Shown: one piece after another, positions 46,622 to 59,224 of the stretch
Numbering within the stretch: the first letter of the stretch is position 1
Layout of the letters: every line of letters begins with the position of its first letter
DNA from: Stomorhina lunata
Taxonomy: Eukaryota; Arthropoda; Insecta; Diptera; Rhiniidae
Assembly: GCA_933228675.1 (NCBI GenBank)
Contig: OW121743.1
Span: 53,755,903-53,819,902, forward strand
DNA: 64,000 nt
Direction of reading: 5' to 3'
Made by a program: the position numbers and the translations under genes
The notes under the pieces: generated by a model
Databases searched by the model: none
Seen by the model: only the letters and a program-made list of their open reading frames with translations
Told to the model about the DNA's origin: nothing

Positions 46622-49600
46622 CAGAGTGTGCAAACAAACGAAACCAAACATTTGAATTTGTTTTATTTCTGTCTTTGCAGAGTATAAAACAGAAACAAAA
46701 TACAAATAATGATAATAAAGTTGACAAAATGATTTGTTTTTTTATTTGTACACGAACAAAACACGAATGCTATTTAAACTTACTCTGCTAGAAAAAAAAA
46801 TAAAGAGAGCAAAACCGAAAAACTCAGAACAAAACCGTTTCGCAAACATTTGCTGAGTGATTTGATCTTTTTTTATTTAATAGCGTATAGCAGTAGAAAT
46901 CAGAAAGAGAAACAAATTTTTGTTTCTAGAAAAATTTACATATTGAAATGAGGTAAACTGTAAATTTTGTTGCTATAAATTGGGTTCAGAGCTTCGAAAG
47001 GCTTAATTAAATATTAGCTTAATTCCTAGGAATTCAAAAATGATTTAACAATACCTTAAGTTTAATTCCCATAAAACAATTAAAAAAAATGTGTTGATTT
47101 CTAATTCATAGTGAATTGATTCACATGGGAATTTAAAATCAACTTGAATGAATAAAATGTTTCTTCATTCCTCTACTCCAATTTGAATTAACATTTTTTA
47201 TTCTTAATTAAAACCAGTCCAAATTGAATTAAAATATTTTTTGATAATTCATTTTGTGCAAATCATTAGGGTGGATATAAACTAAAGATACTTGATTTTA
47301 AATCAAAAACTTAAATTCTGACTTTTTCGAGGGAAAAGTTTTTTAAACTATACCACTCATTGAATAAAAGTATATCAAACCAAAAAACGAAAATTGAGTT
47401 TTTAATTTATAGGGTATTATTATATCAAGTGCGATATACATTGTTTGTAAAAACCCTAGATATAAAATAGAACAAAATTTATCATAACCTATTAAAATAT
47501 TCTTATATTTTATCAGAAAGCATACACATTTAATAAAAGTATGCATGTATTCTTTAATGTTCGTTCAAAAAAACGAAACTACCCTAATGTGGCTATTTCA
47601 CCGCAAACTTGTGTATATTTTGCATTTATTTCTTAAACTATAACTTTTAAAAGATATTTAGATATGCAGGAATATAGTAATATTAATGGTCCTTCGTTTA
47701 TAATGACCTAATCTTTACCAGAAATTCAATCAGTGAAGGAATCTGCTTAATTAAAAATTTTTTCTAAAAAAATTTATAAAAATAATTTGTTTTTTGTGAC
47801 ATTAGTTTTTGTAAATACATACATATACATGTAAAATGTGCTAATATGTAAGAGTATATTATCTCTGGTTTTGTTGTGTTGCTGCGAAATAATGGATTTT
47901 ATATGTTTTCGAATCTGGATGAGATTATAGATTATGTGTACAAAAAATCTTTAGTTTTATGTGTATCTATATTTTGTTTTAAATAGTTTTTCTGATCTTA
48001 TGACCAATAACAAAGAATTTTTTTATTTTTTTAAATTTCGCCTAAGTCAACTTAATAAACTTGAATTTTTCCACAAAAATGTTATTTGTATATGCCCTAC
48101 AGGTCTAAAAAACATTAGTCCCTTAGCAGGAAGATATATTACATAGCTGAGATACATACACAATTATGATGAAATTAGAATAAAACAAGTAAGAAAGCGC
48201 TATAGTCGGTCAAGCCGACCATACGATACCCTTCACCACTAAGGTCAAAGGTGTTATTTTTCCTGTATAAAGACAAATATTTGCTAAATTTTGCCATCAT
48301 ACAAACATTTTCTCAAAACTTATATATTCAACCTGTTTCCGTCATTTGGACTTATATGAGAGCTAGGGTCAAATGTGAACCGATTATCTCGAAATTTGGC
48401 AAATTGATTACAGTAGTTACAAAAATTATGTATGCAAAAAATAAAATCAAAATTTTCATTATCTTTAGATTTACGAGCGTTTTAGTGATTTTTTGTCTCA
48501 TTTAGTGCGTTTTTGAAGAAGAGTTTGTATGGGAGCTATGGTCAAATGTGGACCGATTTCAACGAAATTTGGTACAGGGATTTAAGTTTACATAAGCAGT
48601 ATCTGTTTTAAATTTCATGAAAAAATATTGAAATTCGTGGACAATATAGCAATTCCGGGAAGTGGGACCTATGGGAGGTACCATAAATAATGGACCGATT
48701 TTGACCAATTTCAATAGCCATGGTCCCATTATCAAAAAAATTATCTGTGCCAAATTTCATCAAATTATCTTTAGAATTGCGACCTGTAGTTTGATTACAA
48801 GGTTTACATGGGGGTCCAGCCAGCCAGACGGACGGACGGACGGACGGACATCGCTAAATCGACTCAGAAAGTGATTCTAAGCCTATTGGTATACTAAAAG
48901 ATGGGTCTAAGACAAATATTTCTATGCGTTACAAACATCAGCACAAACTTATAATACCCTTTCCACCTATGGTGGTGAAGGGTATAATTACAAAATTTAG
49001 TACAATTAGAAAATGTAAATATACATATGTATGTATGTCGATAATGAATAAATCACATTTTAATCATATGACTTTTCATACATGTTTTTTAGACAAAGTG
49101 GACTTGGTTTTGTTAAAATCGAGATGGAAATCATCCCAGCTTAAAAACCCTTTTTTAACCCAATAACTTAAGAAAGAGTCATTTCTTTATCCTCTAAAAT
49201 GGGGACTTTTTTTCAAGGGTATTAAATGATATTTAATCCCTAATGCAATCCTGAAACTTATTTTATGGTTAAGGACTTGTTTCGTTGAGATTTATTTTAT
49301 TCCGCTCTTTTATAGGTATTATATATTTTTGAACTGTAGGGTTCGTTTGAATACGTTTATTTTTGTATGCCTTTACAAAATGATTTGTTTATAAAATTTT
49401 TAATTATTTTTGTATAAGATTAAGAATTGAAATAATTTAAATTAAATCTAACTGATTTTAAATTCCCTAAGAATTAATTCTTAAAAGTTAAGGCTTATGA
49501 CTTGATTCAGGTGAATGTATTATGGGAATGATATAAACACTAAAATAAATTTGATTTTAAAATATGGAATTAGGAATTGAGCCTTTCGAACCTCTGATTG

Positions 49601-49973
49601 GGTTTTGATTTTGTTTCTTGTATTTTTCTTATTGTTTTTTCTTAAACAAAGCAAACTTCGTTAACGTCCAACTGAATGTTTTTGATACTCATTTTCACGA
49701 GTTTCTTTAATGATCGTGATATTTACCTTAGGATAATATAAAACGAATCATTCGCAAACATTTCTGAGGATGTTTTGTACTTAAATGTACGATTGGTATG
49801 GTAAACTGAAGCAAAGAAGATGAGCACAAAGAATATTGTTTGTTTTTTTGCTCTTTGATTTTCAAATGAATTTGTTTTGTTTAGTTCATGAAACAAAACG
49901 ATTGAAGTAAAGCTGAATCTGTCTTTACATTCTACGAATGTTTGCAAAGGGTTTCGTTTGTTTGCACACTCTG
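46622..49973. mobile_element. Non-autonomous hAT element with 8-bp target duplication
   Basis: The termini are perfect 24-bp inverted repeats starting CAGAGTGTGCAAACAAACGA. The 8-bp direct repeat GTTAACAC flanks both ends (46,614-46,621 and 49,974-49,981), diagnostic for hAT elements together with the CAG...CTG ends. Similarity between the two ends continues imperfectly for several hundred bp (for example CTTCGAAAGGCTTAATT near 46,993 against its inverse near 49,580), so the arms are long. The 3,352-bp interior has no transposase (no hAT-like frame), and a TATACCC element is nested in it. It needs an outside transposase to move. A deleted relative sits at 36.8-37.2 kb. Confidence 0.9.
48186..48986 (-). 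mobile_element. TATACCC/CTTACTTG element, full copy C, nested in hAT
   Basis: Complete 801-bp copy in minus orientation. Minus-strand start TATACCCTTCACCACCATAG at 48,986; a GTCCGTCCGTCCGTCCGTCT tract at about 48,830-48,850; end hairpin GTCGGCTTGACCGAC and CTTTCTTACTTG at 48,186. It is younger than the hAT element it sits in. No coding sequence. Confidence 0.85.
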
Positions 49974-49981
49974 GTTAACAC

Positions 49982-50754
49982 TTATTTACCATAAGAATTA
50001 ATTATGCAAATTGATTTTGGATTATTTACTTTTTCTGCTCTTTTGTTTGTCTTCTGTCTATTCTTTCTAACGATTCTCAAACCAAAAATATCGGTCAATC
50101 TTATAATTATAAGATTTTTTTAAGGTATTATTTTCACCAAAAATATAACAAATTTACTTTCGTTTGAGAGTTTCTTTTTTTTTCAGTTTAAAGAAATTTT
50201 TATGGTTTTTGTTTTTGGTTTTAAAGTATCTATTTTAGTAAATTAGCCATCATTAAAGCAGATATTGTTTTATGACCCTGATTTGAATATTAACGATTTT
50301 GAGCTATTAAGTGTTTAGAATGCTAGAGCAGTGGGTTTTTTTGGGTTAAAGAAATTTTAAAATGAAATGAAAATTGATTTATTTTAAGACTTTTGTTTAA
50401 AATTGTTAAAATTTCTTCTATTTTTGTCAAGTCTAAAATTAGCTACAAAATTTATTTTCTAGTATTTATTTATATTTGGAAACATTTTACATACTAATTT
50501 ATTTATTTTCTTGTATTTTTAGGTATGTAAACTTGAAAGTCTAGAAGTTGTAATGAAGTTTGTAAGTAAATCTATAATATAACTCTTAAAAGCTTGTTAA
50601 AACAGGATTAAAAGGGTGTTATAACGATGCTGTTAATCATATCATTATAATAAACTCTAATGCTTAAAACAGATTTGTACTCAGTTAAAACATTATAACA
50701 GTAGCATAATAAATTATAGCATATTATATCTGCATTGTAATATATTATTACGCA
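49982..50754. other. Intron segment right of hAT, ending in decayed satellite II
   Basis: 49,982-50,600 shows no gene or repeat. 50,630-50,755 has diverged TTATAAT-containing units (CATTATAACAG, GCATTATAAA), so satellite II again borders satellite III, as at 40-41 kb. Confidence 0.5.
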
Positions 50755-52592
50755 TTATAAAAATAAGAAAATTTTGAAAATTTTTCAATAAAAATAAAAA
50801 AAAAAATGCAAAATTTCCTATAAAAATAAGAAAATTTTGAAAAATTTCCTATAAAAATAAGAAAATTTTGAAAAATTTCCTATAAAAATAAGAAAATTTT
50901 GAAAAAATTCCTATAAAAATAAGAAAATTTTGACAAATTTCCTATAAAAATAAGAAAATTTTGAAAAATTTCCTATAAAAATAAGAAAATTTTGAAAATT
51001 TTCCTATAAGAATAAGAAAATTTTAAAAATTTTCCTATAAAAATTAGAAAATTATTAAAAATTTCCTATAAAAATACGAAATTTTTGAAAAACTTCCTAT
51101 AAAAATAAGAAATTTTTGAAAAACTTTTTTTTTTAAATTTCCTATTAAAATAAGAATTTTTTGAAAAATTTCATATTTTTTTATAAGAAATTTTAAAAAA
51201 AATTTCTATAAAAATAAGAAATTTTTGAAAAATTTCCCATACAAATAAGAAATTTTTGAAAAATTTCCCATACAAATAAGAAATTTTTGAAAATTTTCCT
51301 ATAAAAATAAGAAATTTTTGAAAAATTTCCTATAAAAATAAGAAATTTTTAAAAATTTCCTATAAAAATAAGAAATTTTTGAAAAATTTCCCATAAAAAT
51401 TAAAAATTTTTGAAAAATTTCCTATAAAAATAAGAAATTTTTGAAAAATATCCTATAAAAATAAGAAATTTTTGAAAAATTTCCTATAAAAATAAGAAAT
51501 TTTTGAAAAATTTCCTATAAAAATAGAAATTTTTGAAAAATTTCCTATAAAAATAAGAAATTTTTGAAAAATTTCCTATAAAAATAAGAAATTTTTGAAA
51601 AATTTCCTATAAAAAAAAAGAAATTTTTGAAAAATTTCCTATAAAAAATAAGAAATTTTTGAAAAACTTTTTTTGAAAAATTTCCTATTAAAATAAGAAA
51701 TTTTTGAAAAATTTCCTATTTTTTTATAAGAAATTTTTGAAAAATTTCGTACAAAAATAAGAAATTTTTGAAAAATTTCCTGTAAAAATAAGAAATTTTT
51801 GAAAAATTTCCTATAAAAATAAGAAATTTTTAAAAAATTTCCTATAAAAATAAGAAATTTTTTAAAAATTTCCTATAAAAATAAGAAATTTTTTAAAAAT
51901 TTCCTATAAAAATAAGAAATTTTTGAAAAATTTCCTATAAAAATAAGAAATTTTTGAAAAATTTCCTATAAAAATAAGAAATTTTTGAAAAATTTCCTAT
52001 AAAAATAAGAAATTTTTGAAAAATTTCCTATAAAAATAAGAAATTTTTGAAAAATTGTCTATAAAAATAAGAATTTTTTTAAAAATTTCCTATAAAAATG
52101 AGAAATTTTTGAAAAATTTCCTATAAAAAATAGAAATTTTTGAAAAATTTCCTATAAAAAATAAGAAATTTTTGAAAAACTTTTTTTGAAAAATTTCCTA
52201 TTAAAATAAGAAATTTTTGAAAAATTTCCTATTTTTTTATAAGAAATTTTTGAAAAATTTCTTAAAAATAAGAAATTTTTGAAAAATTTCCTATAAAAGT
52301 AAGAAATTTTTGAAAAATTTCCCATAAAAGTAAGAAATTTTTTAAAAATTTCCTATAAAAATAAGAAATTTTTTAAAAATTTCCTATAAAAATCAGAAAT
52401 TTTAGAAAGATTTCCTGTAAAAATAAGAAATTTTTTGAAAATTTTCCTGTATTAATAAGAATTTTTTGAATAAATTTGCTATATAAATGGGAAATTTTTG
52501 AAAAATTTCCTATAAAAAAAGGTAATTTTTGAAAAATTTCCTATAAAAGAAGGATTTTTTTGAAAAATTTCCTATAAAAATAGGAAATTTTT
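50755..52592 (+). repeat. Satellite III, diverged forward block
   Basis: About 58 units mostly of the form CCTATAAAAATAAGAAATTT...: AAG replaces AGG in one arm, so the 27-bp palindrome is broken. A longer cassette with GAAAAACTTTTTTTGAAAAA and CCTATTTTTTTATAAG occurs at about 51,120-51,190, 51,660-51,730 and 52,180-52,250, giving a higher-order unit of roughly 530 bp. Confidence 0.9.
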
Positions 52593-53503
52593 CAAAAATT
52601 TCTTATTTTTATAGAAAATTTTTCAAAAATTTCTTATTTTTATAGAAAATTTTTAAAAATTTTGATTTTTTTAAGGAAATTTTTAAAAGTTTTCTTATTT
52701 TTTAAGGAAATTTTTAAAAGTTTTCTTATTTTTATAGGAAATTTTTAAAAATTTTCTTATTTTTATAGGAAATTTTTAAAAATTTTCTTATTTTTATAGG
52801 AATTTTTTAAAAATATTTGTATTTTTATCGGAAAATTTTCAAAAATTTCGTATTTTTATAGGAAATTTTTCAAAAATTTCTTATTTTTATAGGAAGTTTT
52901 TTAAAAATTTCTTATCTTTATAGGAAATTTTTTAAAAATTTCCTATTTTTATAGCAATTTTTTTAAAAATTTCTTATTTTTATAGGAAATTTTTTAAAAA
53001 TTTCTTATTTTTATAGGAAATTTTTTAAAAATTTCTTTTTTTTATAGGAAATTTTTTAAAAATTTCTTATTTTTATAGGAAATTTTTTAAAAATTTCTTA
53101 TTTTTATAGGAAATTTTTTAAAAATTTCTTATTTTTATAGGAAGCTTTTCAATTTTTGAGAAATTTCCTATTTTTATAGGAAAATTTTCAAAAATTTCCT
53201 TCTTTTATAAGAAAATTTTTCAAAAATTTCCTTTTTTTACAGGAAAATTTTCAAAAATTTATAATTTTTATAGGAAATTTTTCAAAAATTTCCGTTTTTT
53301 ATAGGAATTTTTTTAAAATTTCTTATTTTTATAGGAAATTTTTCAAAAATTTCTTATTTTTATAGGAAATTTTTCAAAAATTTCTTATTTTTATAGGAAA
53401 TTTTTAAAAAATTTCTTATTTTTATAGGAATTTTTTTAAAAATTTCTTATTTTTATAGGAAATTTTTCAAAAATTTCTTATTTTTATAGGAAATTTTTCA
53501 GAT
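52593..53503 (-). repeat. Satellite III, inverted diverged block
   Basis: From the central C at 52,593 the array runs in the opposite sense (central C, TTTT spacer), again with the variant arm TTTCTTATTTTTATAG. The switch happens inside one intact palindrome with AAAA on its left and TTTT on its right. Confidence 0.9.
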
Positions 53504-54889
53504 TAAATCTGACGCTATTCAATCTGACCTAAATTTTGAACGATGAGCAATTTCAGTTATTTAAGCACAAAACTCTTTATTTATTACAAAATTTATTTAG
53601 ATTTATTTTTTTATATGAGTTATTGATTTTGTCTGTATTGAAATTTTTTATTCAAAATTTTGTAAGTACAAAAGTGGTCGTTTTTGAATGATTGTATATT
53701 GTTGTCTATAACTAAAGGGTCTCATATAAAGAAATTTTCAATTAATTCAATTCCTCAACAATTATGGAAGTAAAATATTTATATTGAAATTACAAAGTTA
53801 TAAAGAAAAATTGTCAATAAATTTGAATGACTATGACAAACTGATCAGTTTAAGTGAGTGAATGAATGTCCAGCAAAATGTCATTGCAACTAAATAAACG
53901 ATGAACGTCAAGTCACAGACAAATAATAACAATAATATTTTGTAAATAATAATTGAAAATCATTTTATAATAAAGTAACAAATATGGACTTAATTACAAT
54001 ATGAAAACTTATAAAGTCTCAGTCGTAGACGACAGACACGATCATTTAAAATAAAGTAAAAGTTTGCTAATATTTATTGACAGTTTTCAGAGGCATGATC
54101 AAAATATAAATTCAGTTTTTTAATGTTTATAAAAATTAATTTTTTTTTTTTAAATTCAAATGTAAACAATTTGTTAATGTCAGATGTAAAAACGACACGA
54201 TCTTTTTGGTTGGAAAAACATGATCGTATCTTCCTGGATTATTTAAAACTTTTCTGTTGTTTTCTTTTAATTGAGGAAATTAAAGAAATTTTTAACAAAA
54301 TTGACATCTTTCAAACGCAGACGATTACTAAATTTTTTTACATACTCTCACGCCTTTACTGACTGATACGCATAATTTTCCTTGAGACTCAACCTAAGTC
54401 CCCCAGACTTGTTTTTCCCGGAGTCCATTAAATTTATTATTTTATGTTGTCTTTGTAAAGCTGTTTTTAGCCAGGCCATAACTGACTGCTTTATGGCTTT
54501 TAACGTGAAAGTGACAAATGTCAAAAGATACGGGAGAAAGAAAAACAAGGAAAATCGAGGAAAAACAAACCAATAAAACGATTAAAAAGGCACTTAAATA
54601 GAAAGAAAGACAGACATGTGGATTGAAGGATGGACGGACTGCTTTAAGCATTAAAAAAAGACATGATCATCAGTTTAATGTTATAATAGTAAAGAAACAA
54701 GTGTTGTCTTGATGTCATCTTAAAGCGAAAGAGACAATGTTGTTGCTGCTGTCATCTGTCATGATGGACAGTCGTTAGAGAAAATGTACTTCCGATTTTT
54801 CCAACAGGAAACATTAAGTTTCTATTATGAACTTTTGATCTAATTTTCTCAAAGATTTCTAGAAATTAGATAAATTTTGTTCATAGGAA
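53504..54889. other. Intron segment between satellite blocks, no gene seen
   Basis: Mixed-composition sequence resembling single-copy intron DNA, e.g. GTTGTTGCTGCTGTCATC near 54,737. Overlapping open frames on both strands at 54,123-54,651 show no domain and are not called. Confidence 0.45.
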
Positions 54890-57800
54890 ATGTTTTAAAA
54901 ATTTGTTAATTTTAGAGGAAATTTTCAAAAATTTTCTATTTTTATAGGAAATTTTTCAAAAATTTTCTATTTTTATAGGAAATTTTTCAAAAATTTCCTG
55001 TTTTTATAGGAAATTTTTCAAAAATTTCCTATTTTTATAGGAAATTTTTCAAAAATTTCCTATTTTTATAGGAAATTTTTCAAAAATTTCCTATTTTTAT
55101 AGGAAATTTTTCAAAAATTTCCTATTTTTATAGGAAATTTTTCAAAAATTTCCTATTTTTATAGGAAATTTTTCAAAAATTTCCTATTTTTATAGGAAAT
55201 TTTTCAAAAATTTCCTATTTTTATAGGAAATTTTTCAAAAATTTCCTATTTTTATAGGAAATTTTTCAAAAATTTCCTATTTTTATAGGAAATTTTTCAA
55301 AAATTTCCTATTTTTATAGGAAATTTTTCAAAAATTTCCTATTTTTATAGGAAATTTTTCAAAAATTTCCTATTTTTATAGGAAATTTTTCAAAAATTTC
55401 CTATTTTTATAGGAAATTTTTCAAAAATTTCCTATTTTTATAGGAAATTTTTCAAAAATTTCCTATTTTTATAGGAAATTTTTCAAAAATTTCCTATTTT
55501 TATAGGAAATTTTTCAAAAATTTCCTATTTTTATAGGAAATTTTTCAAAAATTTCCTATTTTTATAGGAAATTTTTCAAAAATTTCCTATTTTTATAGGA
55601 AATTTTTCAAAAATTTCCTATTTTTATAGGAAATTTTTCAAAAATTTCCTATTTTTATAGGAAATTTTTCAAAAATTTCCTATTTTTATAGGAAATTTTT
55701 CAAAAATTTCCTATTTTTATAGGAAATTTTTCAAAAATTTCCTATTTTTATAGGAAATTTTTCAAAAATTTCCTATTTTTATAGGAAATTTTTCAAAAAT
55801 TTCCTATTTTTATAGGAAATTTTTCAAAAATTTCCTATTTTTATAGGAAATTTTTCAAAAATTTCCTATTTTTATAGGAAATTTTTCAAAAATTTCCTAT
55901 TTTTATAGGAAATTTTTCAAAAATTTCCTATTTTTATAGGAAATTTTTCAAAAATTTCCTATTTTTATAGGAAATTTTTCAAAAATTTCCTATTTTTATA
56001 GGAAATTTTTCAAAAATTTCCTATTTTTATAGGAAATTTTTCAAAAATTTCCTATTTTTATAGGAAATTTTTCAAAAATTTCCTATTTTTATAGGAAATT
56101 TTTCAAAAATTTCCTATTTTTATAGGAAATTTTTCAAAAATTTCCTATTTTTATAGGAAATTTTTCAAAAATTTCCTATTTTTATAGGAAATTTTTCAAA
56201 AATTTCCTATTTTTATAGGAAATTTTTCAAAAATTTCCTATTTTTATAGGAAATTTTTCAAAAATTTCCTATTTTTATAGGAAATTTTTCAAAAATTTCC
56301 TATTTTTATAGGAAATTTTTCAAAAATTTCCTATTTTTATAGGAAATTTTTCAAAAATTTCCTATTTTTATAGGAAATTTTTCAAAATTTTCCTATTTTT
56401 ATAGGAAATTTTTCAAAAATTTCCTATTTTTATAGGAAATTTTTCAAAAATTTCCTATTTTTATAGGAAATTTTTCAAAAATTTCCTATTTTTATAGGAA
56501 ATTTTTCAAAAATTTCCTATTTTTATAGGAAATTTTTCAAAAATTTCCTATTTTTATAGAAAATTTTTCAAAAATTTCCTATTTTTATAGGAAATTTTTC
56601 AAAAATTTCCTATTTTTATAGGAAATTTTTTCAAAAATTTCCTATTTTTATAGGAAATTTTTCAAAAATTTCCTATTTTTATAGGAAATTTTTCAAAAAT
56701 TTCCTATTTTTATAGGAAATTTTTCAAAAATTTCCTATTTTTATAGGAAATTTTTCAAAAATTTCCTATTTTTACAGGAAATTTTTCAAAAATTTCCTAT
56801 TTTTATAGGAAATTTTTCAAAAATTTCCTATTTTTATAGGAACTTTTTCAAAAATTTCCTATTTTTATAGGAATTTTTTCAAAAATTTCCTATTTTTATA
56901 GGAAATTTTTCAAAAATTTCCTATTTTTATAGGAAATTTTTCAAAAATTTCCTATTTTTATAGGAAATTTTTCAAAAATTTCCTATTTTTATAGGAAATT
57001 TTTCAAAAATTTCCTATTTTTATAGGAAATTTTTCAAAAATTTCCTATTTTTATAGGAAATTTTTCAAAAATTTCCTATTTTTATAGGAAATTTTTTAAA
57101 AATTTCCTATTTTTATAGGAAATTTTTCAAAAATTTCCTATTTTTATAGGAAATTTTTCAAAAATTTCCTATTTTTATAGGAAATTTTTCAAAAATTTCC
57201 TATTTTTATAGGAAATTTTTCAAAAATTTCCTATTTTTATAGGAAATTTTTCAAAAATTTCCTATTTTTATAGGAAATTTTTCAAAAATTTCCTATTTTT
57301 ATAGGAAATTTTTCAAAAATTTCCTATTTTTATAGGAAATTTTTCAAAAATTTCCTATTTTTATAGGAAATTCTTCAAAAATTTCCTATTTTTATAGGAA
57401 ATTCTTCAAAAATTTCCTATTTTTATAGGAAATTCTTCAAAAATTTCCTATTTTTATAGGAAATTCTTCAAAAATTTCCTATTTTTATAGGCAATTTTTC
57501 AAAAATTTCCTATTTTTATAGGAAATTTTTCAAAAATTTCCTATTTTTATAGGAAATTTTTCAAAATTTCCTATTTTTATAGGAAATTTTTCAAAAATTT
57601 CCTATTTTTATAGGAAATTTTTCAAAAATTTCCTATTTTTATAGGAAATTTTTCAAAAATTTCCTATTTTTATAGGAAATTTTTCAAAAATTTCCTATTT
57701 TTATAGGAAATTTTTCAAAAATTTCCTATTTTTATAGGAAATTTTTCAAAAATTTCCTATTTTTATAGGAAATTTTTCAAAAATTTCCTATTTTTATAGG

Positions 57801-58490
57801 AAATTTTTCAAAAATTTCCTATTTTTATAGGAAATTTTTCAAAAATTTCCTATTTTTATAGGAAATTTTTCAAAAATTTCCTATTTTTATAGGAAATTTT
57901 TCAAAAATTTCCTATTTTTATAGGAAATTTTTCAAAAATTTCCTATTTTTATAGGAAATTTTTCAAAAATTTCCTATTTTTATAGGAAATTTTTCAAAAA
58001 TTTCCTATTTTTATAGGAAATTTTTCAAAAATTTCCTATTTTTATAGGAAAGTTTTCAAAAATTTCCTATTTTTATAGGAAATTTTTCAAAAATTTCCTA
58101 TTTTTATAGGAAATTTTTCAAAATTTCCTATTTTTATAGGAAATTTTTCAAAATTTCCTATTTTTATAGGAAATTTTTCAAAATTTCCTATTTTTATAGG
58201 AAATTTTTCAAAATTTCCTATTTTTATAGGAAATTTTTCAAAATTTCCTATTTTTATAGGAAATTTTTCAAAATTTCCTATTTTTATAGGAAATTTTTCA
58301 AAATTTCCTATTTTTATAGGAAATTTTTCAAAATTTCCTATTTTTATAGGAAATTTTTCAAAATTTCCTATTTTTATAGGAAATTTTTCAAAATTTCCTA
58401 TTTTTATAGGAAATTTTTCAAAAATTTCAAAAATTTCCTATTTTTATAGGAAATTTTTCAAAAATTTCCTATTTTTATAGGAAATTTTCG
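54890..58490 (-). repeat. Satellite III, inverted homogeneous array (about 116 units)
   Basis: Mirror form of the array at 41.6-46.4 kb: arms ATAGGAAATTTTT and AAAAATTTCCTAT around a central C, with TTTT spacer. Most units are identical. Two clusters of shared variants stand out: four consecutive units with GGAAATTCTTCAAAAA (57,364-57,475), and about eleven consecutive 30-bp units lacking one A (CAAAATTTCC; 58,119-58,430). These clusters are what local unequal exchange or slippage would leave. Confidence 0.97.
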
Positions 58491-59148
58491 AAAATTAATT
58501 TCTTTCACAAATTTTTTCTTTAAAGTCCGAATGGCGGTTGACTTTTTAATGTGGCAGCATAAGCAAATTATAACTTCTTTCTAAAAGCTTTAAGTCACTT
58601 ATGACGTCGTCATGACGTCGACGTTGACTTTCAATGATAGATATGTCGCCAGGTCTTTTGCTGTTTACCTCTTTCTTTAACACCTTTCTTCGTTGGCCAG
58701 AGTCTATGTTTAGGTCGATATCTGCGTCTGTCTGTACATGGGCTATAAACGTATACTAATGTTGCCGAGATTATGGCAATCGGACATTGACGTTTAGAGA
58801 GTTTACTTTTTCTAGTTGGAATGAGATGGAAGTAAAATGTGGATATTTAAAATTTGTTTCTATTTCTTTTACTATTTTCATAATTTTATCAATTTTATGG
58901 GTTTTCTTTATAAAATTAAAAAAAAAAAACAATAAGTAAATGACTTTTTTCTGTTAAATTTTATAACTTGTTTCATTATTTTTTTCAAAATCTATTTCAA
59001 TTAATATTCCCTCAAAACCAAAAACTAAAAATAAAAATCTCTAGAGCTTTAAATGGTAAGACATCATGATCATTTGTAATGACTAAATATTGAAATGATG
59101 ACTAAGAGAATCAAAACCAAACCAGTCACTTATAAAATAAAATAGATA
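58491..59148. other. Intron segment with clustered GACGTC palindromes
   Basis: Mostly AT-rich, but 58,600-58,626 holds two GACGTC palindromes and a third CGACGTTGAC in 30 bp (ATGACGTCGTCATGACGTCG). The sites resemble half or variant CREB/ATF sites. The rest shows no gene. Confidence 0.4.
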
Positions 59149-59224
59149 GTCCGTCCCCCGGTCTGTCCGTCCCCCGGTCTGTCCGTCCCCCGGTCTGTCC
59201 GTCCCCCGGTCTGTCCGTCCGACC
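59149..59224. repeat. GC-rich 16-bp tandem repeat (GTCCGTCCCCCGGTCT)x4
   Basis: Four perfect copies of GTCCGTCCCCCGGTCT (59,149-59,212) followed by GTCCGTCCGACC. The GTCC/GTCT steps match the (GTCY)n tracts of the TATACCC-family elements, but no element ends were found around it. Very G+C-rich in an A+T-rich region. Confidence 0.9.

Noticed and set aside
47267..47590. MITE with ATTAGGGT ends inside the hAT element
   Set aside because: The inverted ends agree over only about 10 bp and no target duplication is visible.
54123..54651. Overlapping open frames on both strands
   Set aside because: No domain, no homology I recognise, and mutually overlapping; composition resembles intron.
41567..58490. 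Regular 31-bp repeats as a CRISPR array
   Set aside because: Units are contiguous with no unique spacers, the genome is animal, and no cas genes are present.
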